A stretch of DNA of 51,715 nucleotides. Origin: Halorarius halobius. GTDB lineage: Archaea > Halobacteriota > Halobacteria > Halobacteriales > Haloarculaceae. Both the position numbers and the translations under genes were made by a program. Shown one piece after another: positions 1 to 8,791 of this stretch. Under the pieces are notes generated by a model. That model was not told where the DNA came from, searched no databases, and saw only the letters and a program-made list of their open reading frames with translations. The DNA is taken from the NCBI RefSeq assembly GCF_024298865.1, contig NZ_CP101165.1:1-51715 (forward strand). The letters run 5' to 3'. Numbering within the stretch: the first letter of the stretch is position 1; each line of letters begins with the position of its first letter.

Positions 1-26
1 GAGAGGGGTTGATACTGCTGAATAGC

Positions 27-965
27 ATGAGTGGCTCAGATAGTACGAATAGTATAGATAGTACAGATAGCCCGAATAGCCCATATAATTCGATACAGAC
101 CGACGGGAACTCTCGGGCGGTTTCGGTGTGTATGCTGAAGGGGGGTGTCGGCAAATCGACGATCGCTGTCAACCTCGCTCGACAGCTGGCCGCACAGGAC
201 CACGATGTGCTCCTCATCGATCTTGATCCGAACGGCCACGCATCCGTCGGTTTAGGCTTTGACGACCAGTATCACAACACCGAGGAAACCATCGGTGATG
301 TCTTCTTCGACGATGCTGACCCGACTTCTGTTGTCTATGATACCAGCTACGAGTTCGATATTCTCCCGTCCAGCGAGGACTTAGAACAGGTCGAGCGGGA
401 GATCGTCGTGGGCGACGTGTTCCAACCCTCTGCGCTGCTCAAGCGGGAAGTCGTCGACCCACTCCTGGGGGACACGTACGACTATATCGTCACGGATTCG
501 CCGGCGTACCGGTCCCGACTCACGGACAACGCGCTCGTCGCGACGGCGAATCTGGTGCTTCCGCTTGCCCCCGGGAACGAGGCGATGGCCGGCCTAGAGC
601 GGACCATCGAGCGACAGATATCACCGCTTCGGCAGCATATGGACGTCGACGTCCTGGCGCTAGTTCCGAATATGCTGAGCGGCCGTATCGACCAGCAGAC
701 ACAGGATCGCCAGCTGCTTGAACGCCTCAATTCGCACGATAACCTCCAGGACCGCATCCCGAACTTCGCACGAATCACGGACTGGGAGGCCGTCGATGCC
801 GGCGACCTCAGCCCCTCACCGGGCATACGGGACCGAACCAGCATCACGAAAGCCTACGGCGAGCGCAAACCGCTGCTGGACTACGATCCCGACTGTGACC
901 AGCTGAAGTGTTTTGACGAGTTAGCGCACATCGTCGAGGCCGGGGAGGTGGTCCGCTATGGCTGA
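27..965 (+). CDS. parA: ParA/Soj-family partition ATPase
   Basis: A 312-residue ParA/MinD-type ATPase that would move plasmid copies apart before division by forming nucleotide-dependent assemblies on DNA with a centromere-binding partner. The deviant Walker A motif KGGVGKST is at residues 38-45, followed by the switch/Walker B region LLIDLDPNG and the ITDSPAY-like hydrophobic strand VTDSPAY. I chose the ATG at 27 over the upstream TTG at 9 because conserved sequence begins well inside and a TATA-like box at the end of the window would sit about 30 bp upstream if the molecule is circular. Residues 5-21 are a Ser/Asp/Asn-rich stretch encoded by 9-bp tandem repeats. It overlaps the next gene by 8 bp, so the two are surely co-translated. 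Confidence 0.92.
   Translation: MSGSDSTNSIDSTDSPNSPYNSIQTDGNSRAVSVCMLKGGVGKSTIAVNLARQLAAQDHDVLLIDLDPNGHASVGLGFDDQYHNTEETIGDVFFDDADPTSVVYDTSYEFDILPSSEDLEQVEREIVVGDVFQPSALLKREVVDPLLGDTYDYIVTDSPAYRSRLTDNALVATANLVLPLAPGNEAMAGLERTIERQISPLRQHMDVDVLALVPNMLSGRIDQQTQDRQLLERLNSHDNLQDRIPNFARITDWEAVDAGDLSPSPGIRDRTSITKAYGERKPLLDYDPDCDQLKCFDELAHIVEAGEVVRYG
40..84 (+). repeat. Five tandem 9-bp repeats in 5' end of parA
   Basis: Five consecutive 9-mers beginning ATAG (ATAGTACGA, ATAGTATAG, ATAGTACAG, ATAGCCCGA, ATAGCCCAT) lie inside the parA reading frame just after the start codon. They encode the low-complexity Ser/Asp/Asn stretch. They may be only coding repeats, but AATAG/CTATT is also the core of the inverted repeats flanking the par operon, so they could be partition-protein binding sites. 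Confidence 0.7.
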
Positions 966-1359
966 GGACGATCCGTTCGCCGACCTGGGGGAGACGCTCG
1001 AGGATGAACCGGATGACGAACCACAGGATACGGATGAGGCGACCGAATCGGAGACGACCGAGGAGACCTCTGCTCGGGACTCGGTCGAGCCGCGGGACCC
1101 GATGACCGATACTGCGTTCAGCTACGAGGCTGCCAAACAGCGCCCCTTCTACGCTCGTGAGGCTACGATCGAGGACTTCGACTCCTGGCTGAAGTACGAA
1201 TTAGAGCGGGAACTCAACCAGCAGGGATACCAGAACATCGTCGTTCGAGAGATGACTGATGCTCTCCTACGAACTGTCGTGGAGGAAGACCTCGTTGACG
1301 AAGTGACCGACCGATTCGAACAAGCCCGCGAGTCTGCTTCTTCAGAATCGACTGAATAG
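958..1359 (+). CDS. Acidic partner protein of ParA (putative ParB-like/centromere binder)
   Basis: A 133-residue protein whose first 50 residues are almost all Asp, Glu, Thr and Ser. They are followed by a compact C-terminal part, about residues 55-125, rich in charged helices (EDFDSWLKYELERELNQ, then NIVVREMTDALLRTVVEEDLVDEV). Its start overlaps the end of parA by 8 bp. This position is where plasmid par operons carry the adaptor that binds the centromere, so I infer such a role, but no recognised ParB or ribbon-helix-helix domain is evident. The C-terminal part may dimerise or bind DNA and the acidic N-terminus may contact ParA. Inverted repeats start 5 bp after its stop codon. Confidence 0.75.
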   Translation: MAEDDPFADLGETLEDEPDDEPQDTDEATESETTEETSARDSVEPRDPMTDTAFSYEAAKQRPFYAREATIEDFDSWLKYELERELNQQGYQNIVVREMTDALLRTVVEEDLVDEVTDRFEQARESASSESTE

Positions 1360-1364
1360 TGTGC

Positions 1365-1389
1365 TATTCTAAAATAGAATACTATTCTA
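1365..1389. repeat. Centromere-like inverted repeat downstream of par operon
   Basis: TATTCTA-AAA-TAGAATA (1365-1381) is a perfect 7-bp-arm inverted repeat, followed at once by a third TATTCTA (1383-1389). The 15-bp core ATTCTAAAATAGAAT recurs exactly at 51669-51683. Presence on both sides of parA and its partner suggests parS-like sites or operators for par autoregulation. The stretch from 1390 to the next gene end at 1529 shows nothing else I can name. Confidence 0.6.
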
Positions 1390-1528
1390 CAATATCTTAA
1401 CAGCAGCCTCAGAGGTGCCGAATTCCTCCTCAGTACGGTGGACTCAGCCGGGACCGCCGGCTCAGAGAAGTTGAGACTGGTGCTCTCAATGCATGAGTGC
1501 TGAGCGAGCATCAGCCGCCGTCCACTCA

Positions 1529-1975
1529 CTACTCGTAGCTCTCGTCAATCGCGTCGACAAACTCCTCGACGCGCTGTGACCCGACGAGGATTGAGCGTCC
1601 GTTGGCTCGCTGAATCCATACCCCTCGGTTCCCACTGACATTGTAGGCGAGCTTCCCCGGCACCCAGCGAATGCCCCACCCGCCAAACTCGCGAAGTGGT
1701 CGGTACGCTCTCGGCTCATACTGGTCGATCTCCCCCCAGGTGATCCGTCGGAACGACCAATGAAGCGGCCACATCCTGATGTAGATCCCGTCGCCTCTAA
1801 CCTCGGTTTCGAGGCGAAGACTGTAGAGGAACGCAGCGACGGCACCGACGATTGCGAGGCCGGGCCACGTGACGGGCCCGAACACGAGCATGAGCAGCGC
1901 CATCCCACAGAGAAGGGCCCAGAGCCATCGCTGTCGAAACTGCTGTACTTCACGGTAGACGGGTGTTGAGGACAC
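1529..1975 (-). CDS. Small membrane protein with PH-like cytoplasmic domain
   Basis: 148 residues. Two hydrophobic segments at about 18-35 and 38-55 (LWALLCGMALLMLVFG and LAIVGAVAAFLYSL) are followed by a soluble beta-rich region with ETEVRGDGIYIRMWP, ITWGEIDQYEPR, GIRW and NRGVWIQRANGRSILVGSQ, ending in a helix EEFVDAID. This layout (two membrane helices, then a bacterial-PH-like fold ending in a helix) matches small haloarchaeal proteins of unknown function. It is encoded alone, opposite to its neighbours, with no operon partner. Role unknown. Confidence 0.75.
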   Translation of the reverse strand: MSSTPVYREVQQFRQRWLWALLCGMALLMLVFGPVTWPGLAIVGAVAAFLYSLRLETEVRGDGIYIRMWPLHWSFRRITWGEIDQYEPRAYRPLREFGGWGIRWVPGKLAYNVSGNRGVWIQRANGRSILVGSQRVEEFVDAIDESYE

Positions 1976-2165
1976 GCTTTGCGCTTCGAACGAGGCGCTT
2001 CCGGGTGATGAGACTACCGACGGGCTACCAGAACCGACACGTCGTCCCCTGTTTCGATACCCGGTACGGCGCCGTTCTGCGGTCCGCTCGTTAGTCTTCG
2101 GGCGTTCACACGCTCTGTGGTTCTATCGACGGAACGCTTTTGCCCGCGTCCTGCGAAGTCTTCCC

Positions 2166-5100
2166 ATGACTTCGGCCGCGCCTTCAACCGCCGACGTGCT
2201 GGAGACGGTCGACGCCCTCGGCCCGCCCGGCACGCCGGTGACGACCCCCGAGGTCGCCGAGGGATTCGACTGCACGCAGCGGACCATCTACAACCGACTC
2301 GAGGCCCTCGTCGAGGAGGGGCCACTCCTGACGAAGAAGGTCGGGGCCAACAGCCGCGTCTGGTGGCGCCCCGTCGACGCTGCTCTCCGACGAAACGGTG
2401 GCCCCTCTGCCCCCGGTGTCCCCGTCTCACTCCGAGATGGACAGTCCCCTCCGTACACCGCCGACGGCGAGATGGCCGAACGAATTCGGGAGTTCGACTG
2501 GACCGAAACGCCGCTTGGCCCGATCGAGGAGTGGCCTGCGGAATTACGGACCGCGGTCGACATCATGCTGGGGGCGGACGAAGCAATTGGCATCTACTGG
2601 GGTGACGACCTGACGCTACTGTACAACGATCTCGCGGGAGATGTCATCGGGAACAAACACCCTGACGCGCTCGGCCAGCCCGCCCGGGACGTGTTCCCGG
2701 AAGCGTGGGACACGCTCGGTCCGGTCCACGAGCAGGTGATGGCCGGAGGCGGGGCAACTCGACTCGAGGAACTGCTGCTGCCGCTCGAACGGACCGACGA
2801 GATTGAGGACATCTGGTGGGATACGAGTTACAATCCGATACCGCTCGCCGACGGGTCGGTCGGTGGCGTGTTCAACGTCGCTGTCGACGTCACCGAACGG
2901 GTACGTCTCGAGAACAACCTCCGCGAGTCCAAAGAGCAGCTCGAGGTCGCCCTCAACGCAGCGGGGATGGGAACCTGGGAGTGGGATCTCGAGACCCGAA
3001 CGGTCGACGGTGACGACAGGATGCTGTCGCTGTTCGACTTGCCGCCCGCCGACGAGCCGGTCCCGGTCGAGCGGTTCCTCGCGAAGGCGTCCGACGCGGG
3101 TGCTGACCATGCCGAGGAGACGATGGCGTCCGCGTTCGACCCGGGCGAAGAGGTTCAAGACGAGGTCGAACTCGAAGGGGTCGATCCGCCTCGCTGGATC
3201 TCCTGGCGGGGCCGAGCGTCCGAGGACGACCCGACAGTTCTCCGTGGCGTCAGTTTCGACATCACCGAGCGCAAGCAGGCCGAGATCGAGCGGGAACGCG
3301 CCATGGACGCCCTCCAAGAGAGCGAGGAGCGCTACCGCACGCTGTTCGATTCGCTCAACGAGTCCATGCAGGAGGGGTTTTGCGTCGTCGAACTGCTCGA
3401 GGAGGGCGAGGCCCCCGACGAAGCCTCGAATCGGGACGAAACCGCCGCTGACCGGAGTGAGCCGGGTGACTACCGCTTCGTTGAGGCAAATCCAGCGTTC
3501 GAGGAACTGACCGGGCTGACCGACGTGGTCGGGGCCCGTCGGTCCGATCTGGACGGCGACGGCGACTTCCCCGGGTTTGACCTCTGTGCCGAGGTCGCTC
3601 GGACGGGCGAGTCCCGGCGGGTCGAGACGACCGGCGAGCCACTCGTCGACGGGTGGTTCGATGTCCGCGTGTTCCCGTACGGCGGCCCGGGCAGTCGGCA
3701 GGTCGCGGTTCTCATCGACGATATCACCGGGCGCAAGGAGGCCAACGCAGCGGTGCGTGAGAGCGAACGGCGGCTCCGACTCGCGACCGGCATCGCGGAC
3801 ATCGCCGTCTTCGAGTGGGACCTCGAGACAGATCGGGTAAGCGGGAACGAGCGAATGCACGAGCTGTTCGGATACGACGAGCACGAGACCATCGTCGGTG
3901 AAGAGTTGCTCGAGGAGCGCATCCATCCGGACGACATCGAATCAGTCACCGACCAGCTAGAGGAGGTGTTCGAGCCCGCCTCGGACGGGACCTACGAGTT
4001 CGAGTTCAGAGCGAGGCGTCCCGACGGGAGCGACCGGTGGGTGCGCACGCACGGCGAGGTGTTCTTCGAGGACGACGGGAACGACCGGCGGGCGGTTCGC
4101 GTCCACGGAACGGGGATCGATATCACCGAGCAGAAACAGCGCGAGGAACGCCAGGAGTTCCTGCTTCGGTTCAGCGATGCCCTGCGGGCACAGCCCGATG
4201 CGGAGTCGATCAAAGAGGAGGCCGTCGAACTGCTCGCAGAGCATCTGGACCTCGACCGCTGCTGGATCAGCGAGGTGTTCGAGGAACAGGGGTATTCCAC
4301 GGTCGGCCCGGAGCAGATTCGGCCGGACCTTCCCGAGATGGGGGGTGTGTTCCAGCTTTCGGAGTACCCCGAAACGATGCGGCAGCTCGCGACGCAACCG
4401 ATGGTCGTTGAGGACGCGACCAACGATCCACGCTTCTCGGACTCCGAGCGGGAGCTGCTGGCCGGCTATCACCTGCGGTCCCTGCTGGTCGCACCGCTAC
4501 GGAAGGGCGAGGAGGACGTCGTCTGGGCGCTCGCAGCCGCCAATGCCGAGCCACGCGACTGGACTGACGGTGAGCGGGCGCTGCTGGAGGATGCCGCCGA
4601 ACGGACGTGGGCGGCCGCGGAGCGCACTCGCGCCGAACAGGCACTGGCCGAGTCCAATCAGTCGCTCGAACGACTCAACGACGCGAGCCGCGAGCTGATC
4701 GACACCGACCCGGAGACGATCAGCGATCGCGTCGCCGAACTCGTCGTCGACATCCTCGACGTCGAGTACGCCGCACTCTGGGGGTACGACGCACAGACCG
4801 GCGACCTCGAACTGGACTCCGAACACGCAGCCCCCGGAACCGACTTCGATGCGATTCGTCCGGTGGCGGTCTCTCACGAGCAGGTTTGGGAGACGTTCGT
4901 CGGTGACGAGATCGACGTCGAGAACGCGCTCGACGTCGCCGACGGCGACCCGTGGCCGTCCGGGCTGGGCAGTCGGGTGTTCGCTCCATTAGGCCGGCAC
5001 GGTGTCGTCTGTATCGGCTCGGAGGATTCCGAAACGTTCGACGATCGGCTCCTCGACCTCCTGCAGATGGTCGTCTCGACTATCAAGACCGCGTGGGACC

Positions 5101-6359
5101 GCGCCGAGAGCGAGCAGGAGGTGGCACGCCGCAACGAGGAGTTGACCCGCCTCGACCGGCTCAACTCGCTCATTCGCGAGATCGACAAGGCGCTCGTGGC
5201 TGCCGACACGCGCGAGGAGATCGACGAGGCAGTCTGCGAGCGACTCGCCAGCTCCGACCTCTACGAGTTCGCTTGGGTCGGCGAGCACGATCCGGCGACC
5301 GGCGTGGTCGAACCGCGGGCCTGGGCCGGTGTCGACAGCGCCTACCTCGAGGACCTCACGATCACGATCGAGGACAACCCGGCTAACCGGGATCCGGTCG
5401 CTCGTGCCGTCCGCACTGGCGACCTGCAAGTGGTCGCGGACATTGCCACGAGTAGCGACTTCGCTCCCTGGCGAGAAGCGACTCTCGAACGCGGTGTCCG
5501 ATCGCTGATCTGCATTCCGCTCGTGTACGACGACGCAGCGTACGGCGTGTTGACCGTCTACGCCGACCGTCCTCAGTCCGACGAGGACGAGCGAAATCAA
5601 GACGTGCTCTCTGAACTCGGCGACACGATCGCACACACGCTCAACGCCAGGGAGACGCGAGCGACGTTGCAGACCGACAGCGTCGTCGAACTCACGCTCC
5701 GATTCGAGGACGCCGACACGCCGCTGGTTCGTCTCGCCAGAGAAGCAGCGTGTACCATCGAGCATCAGGGGTTCATCCCCCGCGCCAGCGGGAAGGCCGA
5801 TGTGTACTTCATCGCCCGTGGCTGCTCACCCGAGGAGCTTCAGGCCACAGCAGAGCGCTCGCTCGCGTTCGACGACCTGGACTGTCTCACCGACGGGGCA
5901 GATGGGCCATTGTTCAGGGCGCGAGTGTCCGACCCGACGCTTGCCGCACGCGTCACTGACGAAGGGGCCGTCGTGCGCTCGATCACCATCGACGCTGGCG
6001 TTGCGACCGTCGTTCTCGACGTCCCCCATACGGTAGCGGTCCGCGAGTTCCTGGATCGGCTCCGCCAGTGGAATTCAGACTTCGAACTGCGTGCTCGCCA
6101 GTCGCGTGAGCGGCCGCTGAAGACGCGGCAAACCTTCACGGCTGCCCTCGAAGACCACCTGACGGACCGACAGCGGGAGGTCCTGCAGACGGCCTACCTG
6201 AGCGGGTTCTTCGAGACGCCACGGGTTAGTAACGGACAGGAGGTCACCGAACTGCTCGGCGTCTCACAGCCGACGTTCTCCGAACACCTGCGGGCAGCCG
6301 AACGGACCCTGTGCGAGGTCCTGTTCGAGACCGCATCGCACACCGAGTCACTAAGTTAG
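2166..6359 (+). CDS. Multi-PAS/GAF sensor with Bat-type HTH_10 output
   Basis: A 1397-residue soluble signal-responsive transcription regulator of the haloarchaeal Bat (bacterio-opsin activator) type. Domains in order: an N-terminal winged helix (about 10-75, with TQRTIYNRLEALVEEGPLLTKK); four PAS-type modules (about 105-245, 250-370, 385-520, 525-650), each closing with the typical DITE(R/Q)K boundary; three GAF-like modules (about 655-810, 820-970, 975-1150); a Bat-associated region; and an HTH_10 domain at 1332-1397 starting LTDRQREVLQTAY. There are no membrane segments and no histidine kinase H-box, so it probably senses an internal ligand, redox state or light and acts directly on promoters. 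DNA-binding modules at both ends are notable. It stands as a single gene. Its ligand and targets cannot be read from sequence. Confidence 0.9.
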   Translation: MTSAAPSTADVLETVDALGPPGTPVTTPEVAEGFDCTQRTIYNRLEALVEEGPLLTKKVGANSRVWWRPVDAALRRNGGPSAPGVPVSLRDGQSPPYTADGEMAERIREFDWTETPLGPIEEWPAELRTAVDIMLGADEAIGIYWGDDLTLLYNDLAGDVIGNKHPDALGQPARDVFPEAWDTLGPVHEQVMAGGGATRLEELLLPLERTDEIEDIWWDTSYNPIPLADGSVGGVFNVAVDVTERVRLENNLRESKEQLEVALNAAGMGTWEWDLETRTVDGDDRMLSLFDLPPADEPVPVERFLAKASDAGADHAEETMASAFDPGEEVQDEVELEGVDPPRWISWRGRASEDDPTVLRGVSFDITERKQAEIERERAMDALQESEERYRTLFDSLNESMQEGFCVVELLEEGEAPDEASNRDETAADRSEPGDYRFVEANPAFEELTGLTDVVGARRSDLDGDGDFPGFDLCAEVARTGESRRVETTGEPLVDGWFDVRVFPYGGPGSRQVAVLIDDITGRKEANAAVRESERRLRLATGIADIAVFEWDLETDRVSGNERMHELFGYDEHETIVGEELLEERIHPDDIESVTDQLEEVFEPASDGTYEFEFRARRPDGSDRWVRTHGEVFFEDDGNDRRAVRVHGTGIDITEQKQREERQEFLLRFSDALRAQPDAESIKEEAVELLAEHLDLDRCWISEVFEEQGYSTVGPEQIRPDLPEMGGVFQLSEYPETMRQLATQPMVVEDATNDPRFSDSERELLAGYHLRSLLVAPLRKGEEDVVWALAAANAEPRDWTDGERALLEDAAERTWAAAERTRAEQALAESNQSLERLNDASRELIDTDPETISDRVAELVVDILDVEYAALWGYDAQTGDLELDSEHAAPGTDFDAIRPVAVSHEQVWETFVGDEIDVENALDVADGDPWPSGLGSRVFAPLGRHGVVCIGSEDSETFDDRLLDLLQMVVSTIKTAWDRAESEQEVARRNEELTRLDRLNSLIREIDKALVAADTREEIDEAVCERLASSDLYEFAWVGEHDPATGVVEPRAWAGVDSAYLEDLTITIEDNPANRDPVARAVRTGDLQVVADIATSSDFAPWREATLERGVRSLICIPLVYDDAAYGVLTVYADRPQSDEDERNQDVLSELGDTIAHTLNARETRATLQTDSVVELTLRFEDADTPLVRLAREAACTIEHQGFIPRASGKADVYFIARGCSPEELQATAERSLAFDDLDCLTDGADGPLFRARVSDPTLAARVTDEGAVVRSITIDAGVATVVLDVPHTVAVREFLDRLRQWNSDFELRARQSRERPLKTRQTFTAALEDHLTDRQREVLQTAYLSGFFETPRVSNGQEVTELLGVSQPTFSEHLRAAERTLCEVLFETASHTESLS

Positions 6360-6375
6360 ATACGGGCGAGTTGTC

Positions 6376-6428
6376 TGACCCTTATCTCTCAAACATGCTT
6401 GGGGGGGGAGTTTGTAAGATGAGGGTCA
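6376..6428. repeat. 53-bp imperfect palindrome with G-run loop
   Basis: The outer arms TGACCCTTATCT and AGATGAGGGTCA pair at 11 of 12 positions. An inner CAAAC/GTTTG pair follows, and the loop contains a run of eight G. It starts 17 bp after the stop of the Bat-type regulator and 106 bp before the next gene. It could be a hairpin ending the long transcript or an operator for the HTH gene downstream. Confidence 0.65.
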
Positions 6429-6533
6429 GCGCTTTCCCACCTCCATCGTCTTTCACCTGTTATGAGCCGGAGGTGCCCTTCATGGGACCGACGTCTCTTC
6501 GCTGAGAACTCATCACACGAGGTTCGATAACTA

Positions 6534-7100
6534 ATGGATCGACCCGACAACCACGAGGCGAAAGAGGCACGCGGGGTACTGACTGTCGAGGAACGCGAAA
6601 CGCTTCGCACCGCCCTCGAAATGGGGTATTTCGACGTGCCGAGGGCAACGACGCTCGTCAACCTCGCCGACGAACTTGGCAGGTCAGATGTCACGGTCTC
6701 ACAGCAGATTCGCCAGGGGATGGGGACTGTCCTGCGATCCACGGACGTCCTGTCCGACCCGGCCGTCACCGCCGATGGCGGCACCGACCGTTCGCTGGAT
6801 CAGATGTTCGATGCACTCAGACATCCGTATCGCCGACGCATTCTCTTGCTCGTCAGCGAGCACAACCCCCGTGACGAGGACGAGTTCTCCGTCGAGGACC
6901 TCGCCACCGAAGACGACGACCTCGAGTTGCTCACGACGGAGCTATATCACGCACACCTACCGAAGCTCGCCGAATCGGGATACATCGAGTGGGACGAGGA
7001 CACACAAACGATCCGACGTGGCCCAAACTTCGACGAGATAGCGCCACTCCTCCGATTGATGCACGACCATCAGGACGAACTCCCCCACGGGTGGCCGTGA
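6534..7100 (+). CDS. Double-HTH regulator (HTH_10-like plus winged helix)
   Basis: 188 residues. Residues about 15-70 (LTVEERETLRTALEMGYFDVPR, then LADELGRSDVTVSQQIRQGM) resemble the HTH_10 domain at the end of Bat regulators. Residues about 85-165 (DQMFDALRHPYRRRILLLV ... HLPKLAESGYIEWDEDTQTI) form a winged helix of the DUF7344 type common in haloarchaea. It lies 174 bp after the large sensor-regulator on the same strand with a palindrome between, so they may be functionally linked or cross-regulated. It has no sensor domain. Target genes are unknown. Confidence 0.85.
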   Translation: MDRPDNHEAKEARGVLTVEERETLRTALEMGYFDVPRATTLVNLADELGRSDVTVSQQIRQGMGTVLRSTDVLSDPAVTADGGTDRSLDQMFDALRHPYRRRILLLVSEHNPRDEDEFSVEDLATEDDDLELLTTELYHAHLPKLAESGYIEWDEDTQTIRRGPNFDEIAPLLRLMHDHQDELPHGWP

Positions 7101-7155
7101 CCGGTTCTACACCGCAATCTCCATCTGTCTCATTAATCAACCGTTGACAGGTTCG

Positions 7156-7581
7156 TTAGCCGTCGATCGTGATCGAGCCGCCAGATGTGACCGTGATCGT
7201 GTAGCCGTAATAGCCGAACCGAATATGCTGGTCCGGGTCGTCCGACTCGTGGAGATTTTCGAGAATATCGGGCCCGATCGAGTCGTAGAGCGGTGGCAGG
7301 TCGGTCGAATTGATCCCCTCTCGTTCCGCCACTGCGTCGATGATTGACGATGCGGGGAACTCCGCGTCGTCGACTTGAGCCGTCGTTCGGCGCGCGATTT
7401 TCGTGATCTCGAGCTCCCACGACTCGTCGCTACCGTCGTCGACGACTGGCCAGCCGCCTCGAACGTCGACACCGTTCGCGGCGGCTTCTGTCACGAGCCG
7501 CTGGAGTGCCTCGTGAAACTCGTCCTCGGTGGTAATGGCGAGCGGAGGCCCGTCATCTGGAGAATCCCCGGGGTTATCCAT
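7156..7581 (-). CDS. HalOD1-type output-domain protein
   Basis: 141 residues from the ATG at 7581. A longer frame reaches 7713, but its extra 44 residues look non-coding. The C-terminal half (SSIIDAVAEREG, then PPLYDSIGPDILENL, IRFGYYGYTITVTSGGSITI) is the haloarchaeal HalOD1 output fold, usually found alone or as the effector of response regulators. The N-terminal part has a helix (DEFHEALQRLVTEAAANGVDV) and a strand region ending in WELEITKIARR. No phosphoacceptor receiver is fused. It is convergent with the double-HTH gene, with 55 bp between stop codons. Function unknown beyond probable signalling. Confidence 0.75.
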   Translation of the reverse strand: MDNPGDSPDDGPPLAITTEDEFHEALQRLVTEAAANGVDVRGGWPVVDDGSDESWELEITKIARRTTAQVDDAEFPASSIIDAVAEREGINSTDLPPLYDSIGPDILENLHESDDPDQHIRFGYYGYTITVTSGGSITIDG

Positions 7582-8029
7582 ATCTCTGATTTGGGATGGC
7601 CAACGATAAACTCTGACCCCGAGGGTGTGTACATACGCACCTATTGCGGGTCCCGTGTACGTTTTCTCGCGATGGTCGGATATACACCCGATCGGTCGAG
7701 TACTGTTGGTCACCGGAGCGCTTTGGCCGTACGAGAAACAATATAGCGAAATACAGTTTATAAAATATTTATTCGGCGATTTTCATAGTACAGAGCCCTT
7801 TAGACGCTGAAATTGCCGAAATAGAACTATGCTCAAATTGGCCCTGATTATGCCAATAATCACGACCACTTTGAAGTATCCCGCCGCCGTCGGGGAAGCA
7901 CGAAACGTGGAACCGCACGAAGAGAGCCTTGAACCCGGGGAAAAGCCGGCGAACACCGCCATCCTCCAGTCCGTGTCGAGGACCCTGTCGATAAGACCTA
8001 ATAGCTTCTAATACAAACCAATACTCAAG
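7582..8029. other. 448-bp intergenic region, AT-rich in the middle
   Basis: No credible gene is present. A 60-residue open frame at 7829-8011 has no sign of conservation or a start signal. Around 7740-7800 the sequence is AT-rich (for example TTTATAAAATATTTATT), unlike the rest of the region. CCTAATAG at 7997-8004 is a plausible TATA box for the HTH gene starting at 8030. I see no tRNA or obvious attachment core despite the recombinase downstream. Confidence 0.5.
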
Positions 8030-8428
8030 ATGCCCATCTCAAAAGACGAGTTCCGCTCTATCGACGAGGACGGGCCGTCGCTTCCCGATCTCGCGCCGGA
8101 CACCACACAGGGTGCAGTCTATCGCTTCCTCCTCGAGCACGCCGACCAGGCGTTCCGCCAGCGGGAGATCGTCGACGCCGTCGACGTGCCCGAGGGGAGC
8201 GTCGGCCCAACGCTGAAGCGCCTCGAAGAACACGGCCTCGTCGAACACCGTGACCGGTTCTGGACGATCGCCGACGCCGAGCACGCGGTCGCGTCGGCAG
8301 GGATTCACGGCGCCGCCACAGCCGACGACATCGACGGCGGATTCTCTGACGACGATGTCGAGGCCTGGATGGAGACCGCAGTCGACCCCATCGACTCAAC
8401 AACTGACCAGGCAGACGAGGAGTCGTGA
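8030..8428 (+). CDS. MarR-like winged-helix protein, probable antitoxin
   Basis: 132 residues with a clear winged-helix domain at about 27-85 (TQGAVYRFLLEH, REIVDAVDVPEGSVGPTLKRLEEHGLVEHRDRFWTI) and an acidic tail. The gene is 6 bp ahead of a MazF/PemK-like toxin gene and shares its operon, so I infer it is the DNA-binding antitoxin and autorepressor of a type II toxin-antitoxin pair. In such pairs the disordered acidic tail normally covers the toxin surface, and here the tail (about 95-132) is 40 percent Asp/Glu. An alternative is a plain repressor of the recombinase operon. Confidence 0.8.
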   Translation: MPISKDEFRSIDEDGPSLPDLAPDTTQGAVYRFLLEHADQAFRQREIVDAVDVPEGSVGPTLKRLEEHGLVEHRDRFWTIADAEHAVASAGIHGAATADDIDGGFSDDDVEAWMETAVDPIDSTTDQADEES

Positions 8429-8434
8429 TGCCGG

Positions 8435-8791
8435 ATGGCTGACCGCGGAACTGTCGTCTGGGCTCCTGATCCGTTCAAAACGGATGGTGGGAATCCCCGG
8501 CCGTGGCTGGTTGTTTCCGGCGAGCGGATGCCTTATCCCGACGAGGAGTCGATCGCCGTCGCGTTCACGACGCAGTCCCACCACGCCGGCAGCTTCGCCG
8601 TGCCGAGCGAAGCGTGGGTTCGCGGGGAACCGGACCAGCAGAGCTACGTCCTCCCCTGGACTGTCGCCACACTGAAAGACGACCTCCACGTCGTCGGCCG
8701 GCAGGGCTCGGTCACCGACGAGTTCACCGACCAGGTTACGACGGCCACGATCTCCTACTTGGACAATTCGGAGGGTTCTGACTCCGCATGA
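8435..8791 (+). CDS. MazF/PemK-like mRNA interferase toxin
   Basis: 118 residues matching the PemK/MazF SH3-barrel toxin length. Family features seen: the N-terminal strand RGTVVWAPDPF, the signature NPRPWLVVSGE near residue 20, then IAVAFTTQSHH, SYVLPWTVATLK and the terminal helix FTDQVTTATISYL. Such toxins cut mRNA at short motifs and arrest growth when the antitoxin is lost, which stabilises plasmids. The gene overlaps the recombinase start by 4 bp (ATGA), so toxin and recombinase are translationally coupled. I did not identify catalytic residues with certainty. Confidence 0.85.
   Translation: MADRGTVVWAPDPFKTDGGNPRPWLVVSGERMPYPDEESIAVAFTTQSHHAGSFAVPSEAWVRGEPDQQSYVLPWTVATLKDDLHVVGRQGSVTDEFTDQVTTATISYLDNSEGSDSA

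Noticed and set aside
2616..3926. 436-codon open frame on the reverse strand inside the Bat-type regulator, and similar long antisense frames (such as 23504-24595)
   Set aside because: They are mirror frames of GC-rich real genes with strong domains. Their proteins show no family features.
7829..8011. 60-residue open frame before the HTH-toxin operon
   Set aside because: No conserved pattern, no ribosome site or promoter in place, composition not haloarchaeal (few acidic residues).
7582..8029. tRNA or recombinase attachment site near the tyrosine recombinase
   Set aside because: No cloverleaf with a GGTTCRAATCC-type T-arm and no direct repeat around the operon was found by eye.
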